Below are positions 10,410-21,650 of a DNA stretch of 64,000 nucleotides, piece after piece. The stretch spans positions 27,614,002 through 27,678,001 of the forward strand of contig OY987242.1 of assembly GCA_963920765.1 (NCBI GenBank), given 5' to 3'. Every line of letters begins with the position of its first letter. Position 1 is the first letter of the stretch. The DNA is from Ulota crispa (taxonomy: Eukaryota > Streptophyta > Bryopsida > Orthotrichales > Orthotrichaceae). The notes under the pieces are model-generated. The model ran no database searches. It was given only the letters and a program-made list of their open reading frames with translations, and was not told the origin of the DNA. The position numbers were made by a program, and so were the translations under genes.

Positions 10410-11577
10410 GGGGTTTCAAACATCAATTATTTTAGGTGACTCACGTCCCGATGGATTAGGGGCTTCAAACTTAAATTTTTTTAGGTAAACTTTTTCAAGT
10501 GATTCACGTCGCCATTCAACTTTGTGATTTCACTAGTGAACAGTGAGGTGCCTCACCTTTGGAATTCACTCCTAACGTGATTCACGTGTGGAGTGAACTT
10601 CAGAACCTCACTTTTGTGCATCCCATCCTCAAGTCTATCTTAAACGCTCAAATCCCTGACTTGCGCACAAAACCCTAATCACAAATTCACAAATGTGTTA
10701 GACTTTTGGTGTAGGAGTGAACAAAAATAATTCACCAGTGAGCGGGGATCCTGTGAGGTGAGAAACTCGTAGGCTAGATTTCATGTTTGAACCCCCTATT
10801 CATTAGGGGATTTCAAACATAAAATTTGGCCTTCGAACTTCTCACCTCACAGGATCTCCGCTCACTAGTGAATTGTTTTCGTTTCCTCGCAAGCACAAAG
10901 TCTAAGACACCCGTGAGTTTGCGGAAGTTTCTGCAAAAGAAGTTTTGGGGTTTGAGGACGCAAGTGAATGAGCCCGACAAAGCCACAAAAGTGAGTTTAT
11001 GAATACCACTCCTCATGTGAATCACGTTAGGAGTGACATCCAGAGGTGAGTCACCTTGTGGTTCACTAGTGAATTCACAAAGGTGAATCGCAACGTCAGT
11101 CACCTAAAAAAGTTGATGTTTGAAGCCCCTTATTAGTGAACAGGGACCGAAGTGACTCACCTCTGAAGTTGTGATTCACCTTAAGAAGGAGGTGACTCAC
11201 CTCAAGAGGGAGGTGACTCACCTCTAAAGTTCACTCCTAACGTGATTCACCTTAGGAGTGAACTCTAGAAATCCACCTTTGTGGTTTTGGTAAGCAACAG
11301 TTTGGACACAAGCTTGAATGCGGACGGAGGTCGCCACCCACCCATCATGCTCCCACTCTTGCCATGCTCTTCATACTCGCACTGCTTGTGCTTGTGCTGG
11401 TCCTGCTCTTGCAGCATTGTTGTTGCAAAAGCTGAACCCTAAACACAAACTTACGCAAACTCACGGGTGTTTGAGACTTCAAGCATGTGAGTGAACAAAA
11501 ATAGTTCACTAGTGACCTAAATTCATGTGAGGTGAGAGACTTGTAGGCCAAATTTTATGTTTGAAACCCCCTAATGG
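10405..11577. repeat. Complex of overlapping foldback repeats rich in GTGATTCAC / GGTGACTCACC palindromes
   Basis: The terminal motif TTAGGGGTTTCAAACAT and variants occur at about 10406, 10457, 10808 (direct), and inverted at about 10785, 11116 and 11556. The arms from 10405 and up to about 11135 match for at least 40 bp, including TTTTAGGTGAC. A second pair joins 10718-10890 head to head, and its right partner is at about 11490-11577. Inside, short palindromes such as GGTGACTCACC, GTGATTCAC and CACTAGTGAA recur dozens of times, with a small tandem run at 11170-11225. No coding capacity. It looks like several foldback elements inserted into one another. Confidence 0.7.
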
Positions 11578-11778
11578 TGAGCATGAGCGATGAGCCAAGG
11601 TTTTGTGAGAGTGAGTCAATTTTGAGCTCAAAATCAATAGGAAATCTTCAAAAAGTTTTTCAAGAGATGAATGTTTATAATGCACAATTATAAGGCCTTA
11701 TGTACACGTTTATAGGTGATATTTAATATTTTGACAAAAGAATTAGGCTCATGGCTCATGGATCTTTGCTTGCTCACA
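11577..11778. repeat. GTGAGC-flanked repeat, copy 1 of 3
   Basis: It begins with GTGAGCATGAGCGATGAGCC and ends with repeated GGCTCATGG and GCTCAC. The interior contains TTTTGAGCTCAAAATCAAT and TTTAATATTTTGACAAAA. Related copies are at 35468-35680 and, inverted, at 51034-51306. Non-coding. Confidence 0.6.
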
Positions 11779-11867
11779 ATTATTTAGCATTCCTCATTGG
11801 TGGAGCTACATTGGTAGAGCGGCTCACAATTGCTAGCAAATGCGGGATGGCATGTGGTCTCCATGTA

Positions 11868-12440
11868 CACTACACTAAATATTGCATTTAGGTCGCTCCA
11901 CACTAATCTCTTGATATTCTTTTACACTCCATATTAATACTTATTAATACTACGGTAATTTTCATCAATAATTGTTGTAGTAGGCAGTTTTTGAAGGGTC
12001 TTGCAACAACAACAGAGTTGCAAAAACATAATCTAGGGGCTTCTAGATTCTAAACCATGCAAAATCCTAATATCTAGAGAGTTGCATGTGCCTACAATTG
12101 GCCAAGTGATGAGTAGTGAGATAACTTTTTTAGGATAAAGCAACTTAATTGTTAACCCCTAAAAAATGTGCAGTGTGTCGCTGCAACCAGTAGAGTACAA
12201 GGTGTTTTTCTTGTATTTGGACTAGATTCACACCTTTACAACATTTGAGATCAACAAATTAAAGAAGTTGGAGAATAGATCAAAGCCGTTCTAGTGAGCT
12301 ACTAGACATCCCAAATTAAAACTTCTTTTTGGTAGCAAATGCCAATTACACGACAGCGTATATACTATGCCCTATGGTCCTTTAAGGGTTAAGGTAACCT
12401 AAATGCAATATTTGGTGTATGCATTATCTTTATTAATAAA
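11868..12440. repeat. Dispersed repeat M, copy 1, interrupted by a TTAA element
   Basis: It contains TTGCATTTAGGTCGCTCCA, ATCAATAATTGTTGTAGTA, GGCCAAGTGATGAGTAGTGA and CAACTTAATTG, then resumes after the inserted element with GGTAACCTAAATGCAATATT. The same order of landmarks occurs at 53415-54600 and 59390-59720. No coding capacity. Confidence 0.6.
12152..12392. mobile_element. piggyBac-type MITE, family A copy 1 (TTAA-flanked)
   Basis: TTAACCCCTAAAAAATG at the left and GGTCCTTTAAGGGTTAA at the right, 241 bp. The interior shares TTTGAGATCAACAAA, CCCAAATTAAAACTT and GGTAGCAAATGCCAATTA with six other copies. Empty versions of the insertion site are preserved at 54545-54548 and 59666-59669, showing that the element entered a TTAA and duplicated it. 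Confidence 0.85.
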
Positions 12441-12660
12441 AGAATAGCCATTAGTCAATTAGGGCCTATCATGTAATAGCATTCAATCAGTTAGGGTAGA
12501 GCATAAGTTAGGTTTGGGCATGACTAAGATCAAAAAGGTATAAATGGATAAAGTAAAACCACCTATGACTCTGTTTTATCTGCTTCACTAGAAGTTAACA
12601 ACAAGTCACTGGCAGTTGCACCGTCATTGATAGTTGCACCACAACTTTCTTTTGGCCAAA

Positions 12661-12866
12661 AGAAGGCACGTGGATAAGGGGGCACGAGAATAAAGGGGCA
12701 CGGGAATAAGGGGGCACGAGGATAAGGGCACATGGGAATAGGAGGACACAGGGATAAAGGGGCATAAGGATATGGGGCCACAGGGATAGAGGACACGGGG
12801 ATAAAGGGACACAGGCATATGGGGGCACAAGGATTGGGGAGCACGGGGATAGGGGGTGGGGGGCAT
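12661..12866. repeat. G-rich minisatellite, about 14-15 bp unit
   Basis: Roughly a dozen imperfect copies of a unit like GGGATAAGGGGGCAC, all G-rich on the plus strand. Reading frames across it on the minus strand give proline/cysteine-rich repeats (PYPCAPL-like) in all three frames, which is the mark of a tandem repeat and not of a gene. Confidence 0.85.
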
Positions 12867-12879
12867 AAACCCGTCGGTA

Positions 12880-14963
12880 CAACGGGTAGAATACTAGTGT
12901 TGCAATAAAATACGAGTTTATTATTATCATGTGGTAGGGTGTTTGGTGATTGCAACAAATTGTCCAAAATATAGCAATGGTCTCCACTTTGAAGGCATTG
13001 CAGGGACTCAATAGAAACAAGTGGCCATAGTCTAAGGCTTGGGAAAAGTAGAGTTTCTATTTTTGGTTTGTGACAAATAAAAATAGTAATTTATATGAAT
13101 TTGTCAATGTTTTTGAAGGTTTGAAGTTCTAGGGTGTATTGATTTGCACTATTTTTACATTTTATAATTTGTATTACACTTTTTTGTGCATGTTCTTTTG
13201 TATTGCAATGTCAATGGGGATTCTCATTCTAATCTTTTGAGATTGGTGAGAAGGTTAAATTTTGAAATTGATAAGTTTGACTGTTTATGTCAAGCACAGT
13301 TGATGATGTTTTTAAGAGTAAATTGAAAGGAGTTGGACAACATGACATATTTTGGAAAAGAGTTACAGATTAAAGCTTTAATATAGTTTATGTCCAATAG
13401 ATGCTATATTGTGGCCAAAGCAAAACTTAGAGACATAGTGAGGTGTTGTAATTTGTAATGCACAAAAAATTTGCAAGAGTTTGTGCCATGGTGTGTGACT
13501 TTGATGAGCTTAGCACAAATGAGGAGAATTGCATTGACAAGGTAAATGTACTATTCAACAAGTCTCAAAAATAACTAACATCTCATTTTCATGGTTGTTA
13601 ACAAGTGTTGCAAAATGCTCCAAAGTGGAAGGCAAATTGCAACATTGGTGCCTAGCAAATGCCAAAAAAGAGCCAAAGTACAAAATAAGTGCATTCAAAA
13701 GTTTCAAGTGCACTGAGGCCTCAAAGTTGCTTTGCTTGCCATCAATCCTAAAAAACTTATATTATTGACAATGTTCTTGAATTGCACATTTTCACAATGC
13801 CTTAAACCAATTTGAAGCTTGATGCAATAAATACAATATAATTATTTGTGCAATAATGGTATAGTTTCTAAAAGTATTTTTCTGGAAAAAACTTATCAAA
13901 AATCAAAAGTGATATCTCTCTATATGATGGAAGTATCCAATGGCCCTCCTAGTCATGCTTTGCTTTTTGCCTATTTGTCTCTAAAATGTTAAAGCAAACA
14001 AAAATGAAGGTTTGAATCCAAGGTAATAATCCAAGGGCTCATAGCAAGTTATATTTGCAGAGCACAAAAATTAAGATAACTTGTGTACTTGCATCTACAA
14101 AGTGGATGATGATTATATTTACATTGATTAGCCAATTGATGAAAATTTGGTTTCACTAAAGCACTGAACTTATGAAATTTATTATTTAAAACGATGCTTT
14201 TCAAGAAATATATTTAGGTCAAAGTCAAATTCAATTTTGATATTTTGATTAATTATTTAGCTTGGACCAAGAGAACTGCAACAGTATTAGCCATTACCAA
14301 TGCAAACTCAACTACAAACCTTATGTATGGCAAAAGTTCAAACTTAATGATGATAAGTTACCAATGTTGTCTAATATTATTTTTGTAAGTAGTTTGAGTT
14401 ATCCAACAAACTAGTATGTGTGCTAAAAGAAAGTAAAATTTAGTAATTTAGTATTCACATCTTATGTGGCTACAAACAAATTCCAATTAGAAATCTACTC
14501 GATTTAACCACGTTAGGGAACACTAAAAAATATTATCTATTGAACTACATAATATGCTTTTATGTCATCTTCAATTCAACATTATACATCCGTGTTTCCA
14601 ATTTTAGTTTAGGCCATAATTCAAATTTTGAAAAAACTTTAATTTTTAGCTACCAAATAGCATTTTTTATGTTCATAATACTTAATGGACTAATCAAAAT
14701 TCTTTTTTTTGTTTTTTTTAATGTATGACAAATTTCCATCACATGTGTACTTAGGTACAAGTAGTGTCAAGAGAGATTTTGAGCTTCCTTGGTAAAAATC
14801 CTAATGTGTCTCAATTTTAACCAAGTTTTTAAGTACATGCATAAGATATTGTAGATATGCTTATACCATAATTTTATATTTCCCAAAAACCTAGCCAATT
14901 TCTATCTTGTTCATTCAAGTTTCAGTCAAATTTTTTGACATTTAGTTTGGCTAACTTTCCATT
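12880..14963. other. AT-rich intergenic DNA, nothing recognised
   Basis: No reading frame longer than about 60 codons, no tRNA-like fold and no repeat end that I could pair. Confidence 0.4.
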
Positions 14964-15250
14964 CACTACAAGAAAAAGGGCCATTTTTGACTAAGGTTTT
15001 TGCCTACCAAAACACTAAGACAACTACACTTTCGTGACTAGTATTTATGATCACATGTAGTCATAAATAATTTAATTTATGACTATGTGTAGTCATAAAT
15101 TAAATATTTATGAAAAAATGAAATTATTCAATCATAAATAAATTATTTATGACTACATGTGGTCATAAATACTAGTCACAAAAGTATAGTCGTATAAGTC
15201 TTTTTTGTAGTCAAAATCCTTAGTCAAAAATGGCCCTTCTTCTTGTAGTG
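14964..15250. mobile_element. CACTA-type foldback MITE
   Basis: The ends are CACTACAAGAAAAAGGGCC and the complement GGCCCTTCTTCTTGTAGTG. The inverted repeat continues inwards (TTTTTGACTAAGG paired with CCTTAGTCAAAAA, then blocks of ATTTATGACTA). CACTACAAGAAA is the standard terminus of En/Spm-like MITEs. The flanking trinucleotides are ATT and GTT, an imperfect 3-bp duplication. 287 bp, non-coding. Confidence 0.85.
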
Positions 15251-15378
15251 GTTGTTTTTGGATCTCCCCTACTGATTAGGTACAAGTATATTCATTGAGT
15301 CATAGAGGGTAGTTTGAGGAACTTGATTTGATGATGAAATGTTTAGTGTTGACTTTGAATTGAGTGAAAATAACTATG

Positions 15379-16031
15379 TTAACTCCTCACTGCCCATGGT
15401 AGTTTGATGTATTTTAGAATTTGCTTGAAAGTGAACAAAATGCTAGCATTTTGATCAATCTTATCAAATTTCTTTGAAGAGCAATTGTACAAATTCCAAG
15501 TAGACATGTTATATATCACATAAGAAAAGAAATCACAACAATATCATTTATGGATTGAAAGATTATAATGTTTGATCATGAAGGTGTTAAAGTGCGAAAG
15601 TGATTTGAAACCTTTCAATCCTCTTTTTGCATCTCAAACCTAAAATTGAGGGTACCAAAAAAATATGAGTATGTACAAGTATAACATGCTTAACCCCAAT
15701 TAGTTTACGGCTTCTCAAAATCTATTCTATAATTTTTTAAATTGAATTTTTAATGTAATTTTTCTCCAAGTTCTAGTGTACTTGAAGCTCATTTCCAAGA
15801 GCCTTCAACATTAGAAAGTGAAGATTTGTAATGGACACCCTTGCACAAAATCTTGAATAGATAAAACACTTTAAGTCATTTTCAAAATCAAACTCCTAAT
15901 GCTGAAACTAGACTCCAATAAGAGTTTAAAAATAATAATAATCACTAAAAAAAATCTTGTAGAAAGGTTGTGCATCCATGAATAAAACTCAAAGAAGCCC
16001 GAGTTGGGCCCCTTGGGCGGTGAGGGGTTAA
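15379..16031. mobile_element. piggyBac-type MITE, CCTCACYGCCC-end family
   Basis: Left end TTAACTCCTCACTGCCCATGG in two parts (TTAACTCCTCACTG, CCCATGG); right end CCTTGGGCGGTGAGGGGTTAA as its complement. 653 bp, AT-rich, no coding capacity. The ends resemble the element nested at 33921-34900. Confidence 0.75.
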
Positions 16032-16623
16032 ACTACTTTTCATGCATTTTGCTAAGTATTTGATGGTTTGCAAAGCTGCGTTGAGGATGTTTGTAGTACT
16101 AACTAATTGCTTATTTCAAAAAAGAAGACTCCAAGGTCCATGTGACTATTTCTTGCAGAGGTTGTTGAAAAGTAGTTTGCCCATGTTTTCTTTTAGTTGC
16201 ATTTTGGTAGTGTTTGTTAATGATAAACTCAAAATTGTGCTTGTTTTTGTTTGAAACTAATTCTTTTTGATGATGGGTGTTTTTATCGTTTGATCGTTTT
16301 ATGATATAGAAAATTTATAGTTTTACATCAATAATGAAAAGCAACTTACAGCTAAAAGCACCTTCTTTGTAGGTTGTATTGTATGCACATAATTTTTTTT
16401 AAATGAATCTTTTGAAAAAAATGACATAAAATCCTTTAACACTCTTCTATAATTCTGTTTTCAACAAAGCTGTTTCTAATTCATATTTCTTATGTTGCAT
16501 CAAAGTTGTCACAAATAATTTAAATGTAGTTTACCCTATTATCACTCTTGCCCTTTTATCACTTTTTTTTGTTTTCAAATATCCATATCTATTAGGGAAT
16601 AGTTTTAAATTTGGGTTTACCAA

Positions 16624-17041
16624 TAGGGGATTGATATGTTTACCACACTTTTTCAGCTATTCTACTACACTCCCTAGGTAAATTTTAGATTTCTACCATC
16701 AAATAGTTGAATTTGAGAATTTGGAAATCAAATTTGGACTTGGAGACCGTGATTTAGTCTAGAATCATAAAAATGTTCTAATTGAACAACACCCAATGAA
16801 AAAGCTTAGCTTGCGAGAAAAGTATTACTTTTCTTTTTGTTTATAAAAAAAGATAAACTTTTCATGGGGTGTTGTTCAATTAGAACATTTTTACAATTCT
16901 AGACTAAATCATGGTTTGTAAGACCAAAAGGAATTCCAAATTCTCAAATTCAACTATTTGATGGTAGAAATCTAAAATTTACTTGGCCCGGGGGTGTGGT
17001 AGAATAGCTAAAAGGGTGTGGTAGACATATCAATCCCCTTA
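16624..17041. mobile_element. Foldback element of about 418 bp
   Basis: The left arm starts TAGGGGATTGATATGTTTAC and the right arm ends ACATATCAATCCCCTTA. The arms pair over about 170 bp, including CATCAAATAGTTGAATTTGAG and GTGTTGTTCAATTAGAACAT, leaving a short AT-rich loop near 16800-16870. Superfamily unknown. Confidence 0.75.
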
Positions 17042-17949
17042 CCAATATTGCAAGAAAGGTCTCAAAGTTCTTTACTTAACAATGTGATTTTTTTTCCCTT
17101 TGACCAAAAGTTGTTGAAGATGAAGCGCATTAGCTATGAAGACCTCAATTAGACATAGAATGTATAGCTGTAGCACTTTAGCTGTAGCAAATTCAATTGC
17201 AAAAAACCAAAAAAGCAATTGAAATTTGTCAACTTAGTTAGCACTTATGAATGATCACAAAGGTCAAGGGAAGGAAGAAGAAGGCTGAAGATGAAAGTGA
17301 CAAAATATAAACATGTATGACGACCAAAATCTCTAAGGAAGTGATCATGGAATTTCAAATTTGAGCTTAAAACTGACCCTACCTCATTGAAACACTAATA
17401 ACTAACACATACTTTACTCATTTAGGATTTTGAAACTTGATACAAAATGTTGACTTAATCAACCACTAGATAATACCATAAAACTATGGCATTTGGTGTA
17501 TTATAGCTTTTGTAATTAATTTTTGAACTAAAACCCAATGATAATAGGAGAAGCTACTTGTACTACCTTTTTGAAATCAGACCTAAAATTTGATGGAATT
17601 GATTTTCATCAAATTGCAAAATGGATCTATTTGAAGATTTGATTTTTCCTATTTCTTTTTCCAATGCTTAGATCTTAGATTCATTCAAACTTGTTGTATT
17701 CTCTATACTATTGTTCAACATTTGAATGAATAGTTTTGATTTACTATAATTATCTTCAAGTTTGTTGATACATCTTTGAGTGTCATTCTCTTGTCATGCA
17801 CAACACATTGTTTTCAGCTTCCTTTCTCTTCAGGATTTTTTTAAGCTCAAGAATTTTAGCTTCCAAAGCCATATTTTAATTTCTTCATCAAGCTCATCAA
17901 TACTTTTGTCGCATTTCTTTTGCAAAAGTTCTGTGTCTTCATGGAGGTC

Positions 17950-18668
17950 TCAGTTTTGAGGTGGTGTTTCATTGTTGTTTTGGAAAAATGCTTCCACTAC
18001 AATTGCATGAAATCTTTCACTAAGGGATAGTAGTTCTTCTTTTTCACTTATTGATGGTGACTTATTCAAATGATCATTTGTGGTTAAGTCCTCCTCACCA
18101 TGTTGTAAAGGTTCAAGAATTGCTAAATTTTCTACACTATGATCAACCACACACATTGAAATAGAAGTATTAATGGTTTGTACAACATCATTTTGATTAG
18201 TGGTTCTATTTATTTGGGTTTTGCCAATAAGATCCCAGTCCACGCTTCTATTCAAAAACACTTTGGCATAAGCCATTGTAGTTAACCAATATGGTATCAT
18301 ACATCTTTTAAATTTTGTAGCCTTTTGAACCTTGTATATTTTTTCCCACATAACACCCATTTCCATTTTAAATGCATGATGCTCACAAAACTTCAATGGT
18401 GTGTAATACGCCTTTAGCATTTTTTCATGCCGTATTTTTGGCCAATGTTGAATTACATACCACCATGGTATCCACTTTTTGCAGACTTTTTGTTCCAAGG
18501 TTGGGGAACATCTCTCCAACCATCCAAAGCCAAATGACTATACCATGAAGACAAACTTTGGTCCATTTTCAAACCTTTGTGAGTCAAGAGTCCGCTTGTT
18601 TGAGACCCCAAACCATGGTTCACATAATTATGTGTTGACATTGCTACAACAAGTATTACAAATTTCAA
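17950..18668 (-). pseudogene. Decayed tryptophan-rich coding remnant, family unknown
   Basis: On the minus strand a frame at 18519-17950 (189 codons) overlaps one at 18668-18453. The first reads well in its N-terminal half (KKWIPWWYVIQHWPKIRHEK, CMIPYWLTTMAYAKVF) and the second supplies a plausible upstream part (SSWYSHLALDGWRDVPQPW), as if a frameshift separates them. A third short frame at 19135-18941 (TPIIEGYPHLIHKGPKP) may belong to the same unit. Composition is more protein-like than the surrounding AT-rich DNA. I do not recognise the family. A dead retroelement or lineage-specific gene fragment are both possible. Confidence 0.3.
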
Positions 18669-19266
18669 CTTTCTATTTTAAATTTTATTCCTAGTTTGAC
18701 CAAATTATAAAGATTCTTGAGACAAAAATTGTTGCATATATATAAAAAAGTATTTCTTTTAATGCTATACAAGGTTTAGGTATGCTACCACCTTATATAA
18801 ATACAACCATCAGTAGATTTTACTTAAAAATAAAAGAAAAGATTGAAAGTTGCTACTTTTGGCCACCTAATCAATTATTGCATTGTTGAAAGTAGTTACT
18901 TATATATATTTAAAAATGTAAAAGATCATCTTTGCCATATTTAGTATGGATATTTCAAAGTCCAAAAAGAAAGTGACCATGTCTCAAAGACAATGAAAGC
19001 ATTGTTAGGTTTTGGCCCTTTATGGATCAAATGTGGATATCCTTCAATAATAGGAGTCATTCTGTGCTTAGAAAATTTTAGTTCTACAAGACATATATAC
19101 ATGATATCAAAACATCTTTTAATTACAATAGCCACAATTTTTTCAAGGCCAAATTGTCAATTATCCGCACAAATTTTCTTGAAAGCCATGATTGTATATC
19201 AATGTGCTTTTTTTCCATAAGAAAAGTACTCATTTCAAATGAAGATCACCTGCATTCAACCTTTTA

Positions 19267-20246
19267 TTAACCCCTAAAGGACCATTGTTCCTTTGGGGGG
19301 CAAATAGGATTTTGGGCATGTACTTACAATTACATTATTTTTTGTGATTTTTTGAAATTTTTATTGAAGACGGGGAATTCAAAGATCTATGTGGGTATCT
19401 AATTTTTTCTTCATTCTGACATTTAATGAAGAAGTTATGCATGAATAACTGAAAACAGGGGAGAATCGGGCAGCCAAAAAAATAAAAAAATTGCATTTTT
19501 TTAAAATTAAAAGTTGAAGTTGGTTCTTTAGATTTTTATATATGTGGGAAGCTTTGAATCATTCAATTTTTGATAGATGAGATGAAAGTTATAAAAAGTT
19601 TTAGTTTGCGGGTAGGTACGAGACTCCCAAACCTCCATTCCTTTTCCCCATTGTAGAACTTGTTGCTTTACCTTTTTGAGATCTTTGTGTATTTGTTTTT
19701 TTATTTTTTATTTTTTATTTTTCCAAGTTGTAGTAGACTAAGATTCCTTAGTTTTCACCATTTGGATCAAAGTAATTCAGATTTCTAAATTTTACATAAA
19801 TCCTCCAATTTTGCCTAGTGTATTTGTAAAATTCTAAACCTTCCTACATTGCAAGATTTTACCAAGTATGATCCACATGTCCAATTCATTTGAAAATTCT
19901 CCCACACATATCTAACTTGGTTTTGGACATGATAAAAAATATCCTCAACTTTGCGTAGAGTAATTTTTTTGACATACCAATGGTCAAAGGCTTTTGAAAA
20001 TTTTGGGCAATAAAGAATTTTTTTTTTCTTCACTTTGGATGTAAATATCTCACTCCTCAACATTTAGATTGAGCTGATTTTTTCCCAAGAAGTACCTCCC
20101 ATAGTTTAAGCAAAAATCCTATAATTGGATTTTCCTTTTTTTTTTTTTTAATTTAAATTTTTTTAATTTTATTCTACTCACTCCCCTAAAAGTGGTAGTT
20201 TTCACTGAAATTCATAGAGAAAAGGCCGCGGTCCTTTAGGGGTTAA
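19267..20246. mobile_element. piggyBac-type MITE, family C copy 1 (about 980 bp)
   Basis: TTAACCCCTAAAGGACCATT at the left and GGTCCTTTAGGGGTTAA at the right. Interior landmarks shared with copies 2 and 3 include GGGGAATTCAAAGAT, TTCATTCTGACATTTA, TATATGTGG-AAGCTTT, CTCCCACACATA and AAAAGTGGTAGTTTTCA. Non-coding. Confidence 0.85.
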
Positions 20247-20612
20247 AGATTTAGAATGAGAAAAGATCATTTCAAATTTTCTTGTCTTTTCATGTATATT
20301 TCTTGATGTAAAGATACACCTGCTTTCAAGAAAATGTTCCAACAAAATTGATTGCTCATCTATTGATCATGCCTTAAATTTTGCAAAATTTGCAATTTTC
20401 GTACGAAGATCGCCTACAAAAGTGCTTGGTCTCTTTAGCCTTAGAAAAAGCTTGTTGTGTGAGGGCTAAACTCACCCCAAATTTTTTTTTGCCACTGGGT
20501 TATTCTGAGAGAAACATTCATTCAAATTTAAAGCTAAGTGGCTTGATCCCTACGGCAACCACACGTAATTGACACATTACTTGAAACCCTGCAATGTTTA
20601 GGAGTTCGTTGC

Positions 20613-21650
20613 GTGCATCGCAAGGCGAAGCGCTTGGTCCGAAGTTCGTCCAACGCCTTCTTCAGGCCTGCTTCAGCTGCGATGAAAATACTGGATGAGT
20701 ATGGATGAATGTACTGAATGAGAAATATCAGATAAATGGCGGCTGCGGGATTCGCCCGCTCCCTCACTTCCGTTGTTTCGTAACTGTTCTTCCGACCAAT
20801 ACTCTTTTCTCACATTCCGATCTCGAGCACTGTCACTTTCAATCAGTCCATTCCATCAGCCAGCCAGCGTCTCAATCACATTCTGCAACTCTGTTACACG
20901 CATTAAGCTTACCGCGGAGGGATTCACGGCGAGTGCTTGCAGGTTCAAAACGGCGCAAAGGTTCCGAAGTTAGCTTCTCTCGCAGCTGGAATCAAGCGGC
21001 TCAAGCTGTAGAGGTCAGAGCCGTGAATGACTAGAGAATTCATCCTGGTTTAACTTTGAAGTTCTGAGGTTTGTTCTCTGTTAGCTGAAATCGCATTTTG
21101 GATTTTAAAATTTAGGGTTTGGGGTTTATGTTCACTCGGTGGACCGGAATTGAAATGGCTAGGGTTTATGCGGTCGCGGTTGGAGAGGTCGTGGTTTGAG
21201 ACACGGTGGCGGCATTGTATGCCGAGTGAGAAGACATACAGACGAGAGAGCACAAGGGCGTGGGATTTTTGACGAAACTGCGAGAGAATCCGATTTTTTT
21301 TGGTGGAGGAATTATCTGCTTACTTAGTGTGAAGAGCATTTTGGGAGAGAGAGCTGCAATGGCGTGTGTGCAGGCGAAAACTGTCGTTGGCGTTCTGGCC
21401 AGAAGCCAAGTTTTAGAATCACAGTCGCGTGAGACAACGAGACATGTGGCTGCAGTTCGGCAATGTCAGGCTTCGTCAATGGCTTTATCGTCCACGTTTG
21501 TCGTCCCTTTTCCTATGTCGAGGAATGTTGTTCGGAGGACGAGTGAGTCATCTTTCGGCGCCCTTATTCAATGCAACGGGGTAGCGTTCAAGAAAAGACC
21601 ACAGTACTATCCCAACCGAATCGACGACCCCTCGTACGTGCGCATTTTCG
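20613..21650 (+). repeat. IPMS promoter, 5' UTR and leader (copy 2 of the inverted duplication)
   Basis: This segment is the partner of 9104-10063 and includes the upstream region of the intact IPMS gene. Conservation of GAGAGAGCTGCAATGGCGTG in both copies, and disagreement of the sequence and frame just upstream (a 25-30 bp indel), support translation from the ATG at 21359 and not from the earlier in-frame ATG at 21260. Confidence 0.8.

Noticed and set aside
12563-13020. Three overlapping Pro/Cys-rich frames of 80-141 codons (minus strand)
   Set aside because: All three frames of a G-rich tandem repeat are open, so this is repeat composition and not a gene.
21260-21358. 33-residue N-terminal extension of IPMS from the ATG at 21260
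   Set aside because: The duplicate at 9395 has an indel in this stretch while the region around the ATG at 21359 is conserved, so the later ATG is preferred.
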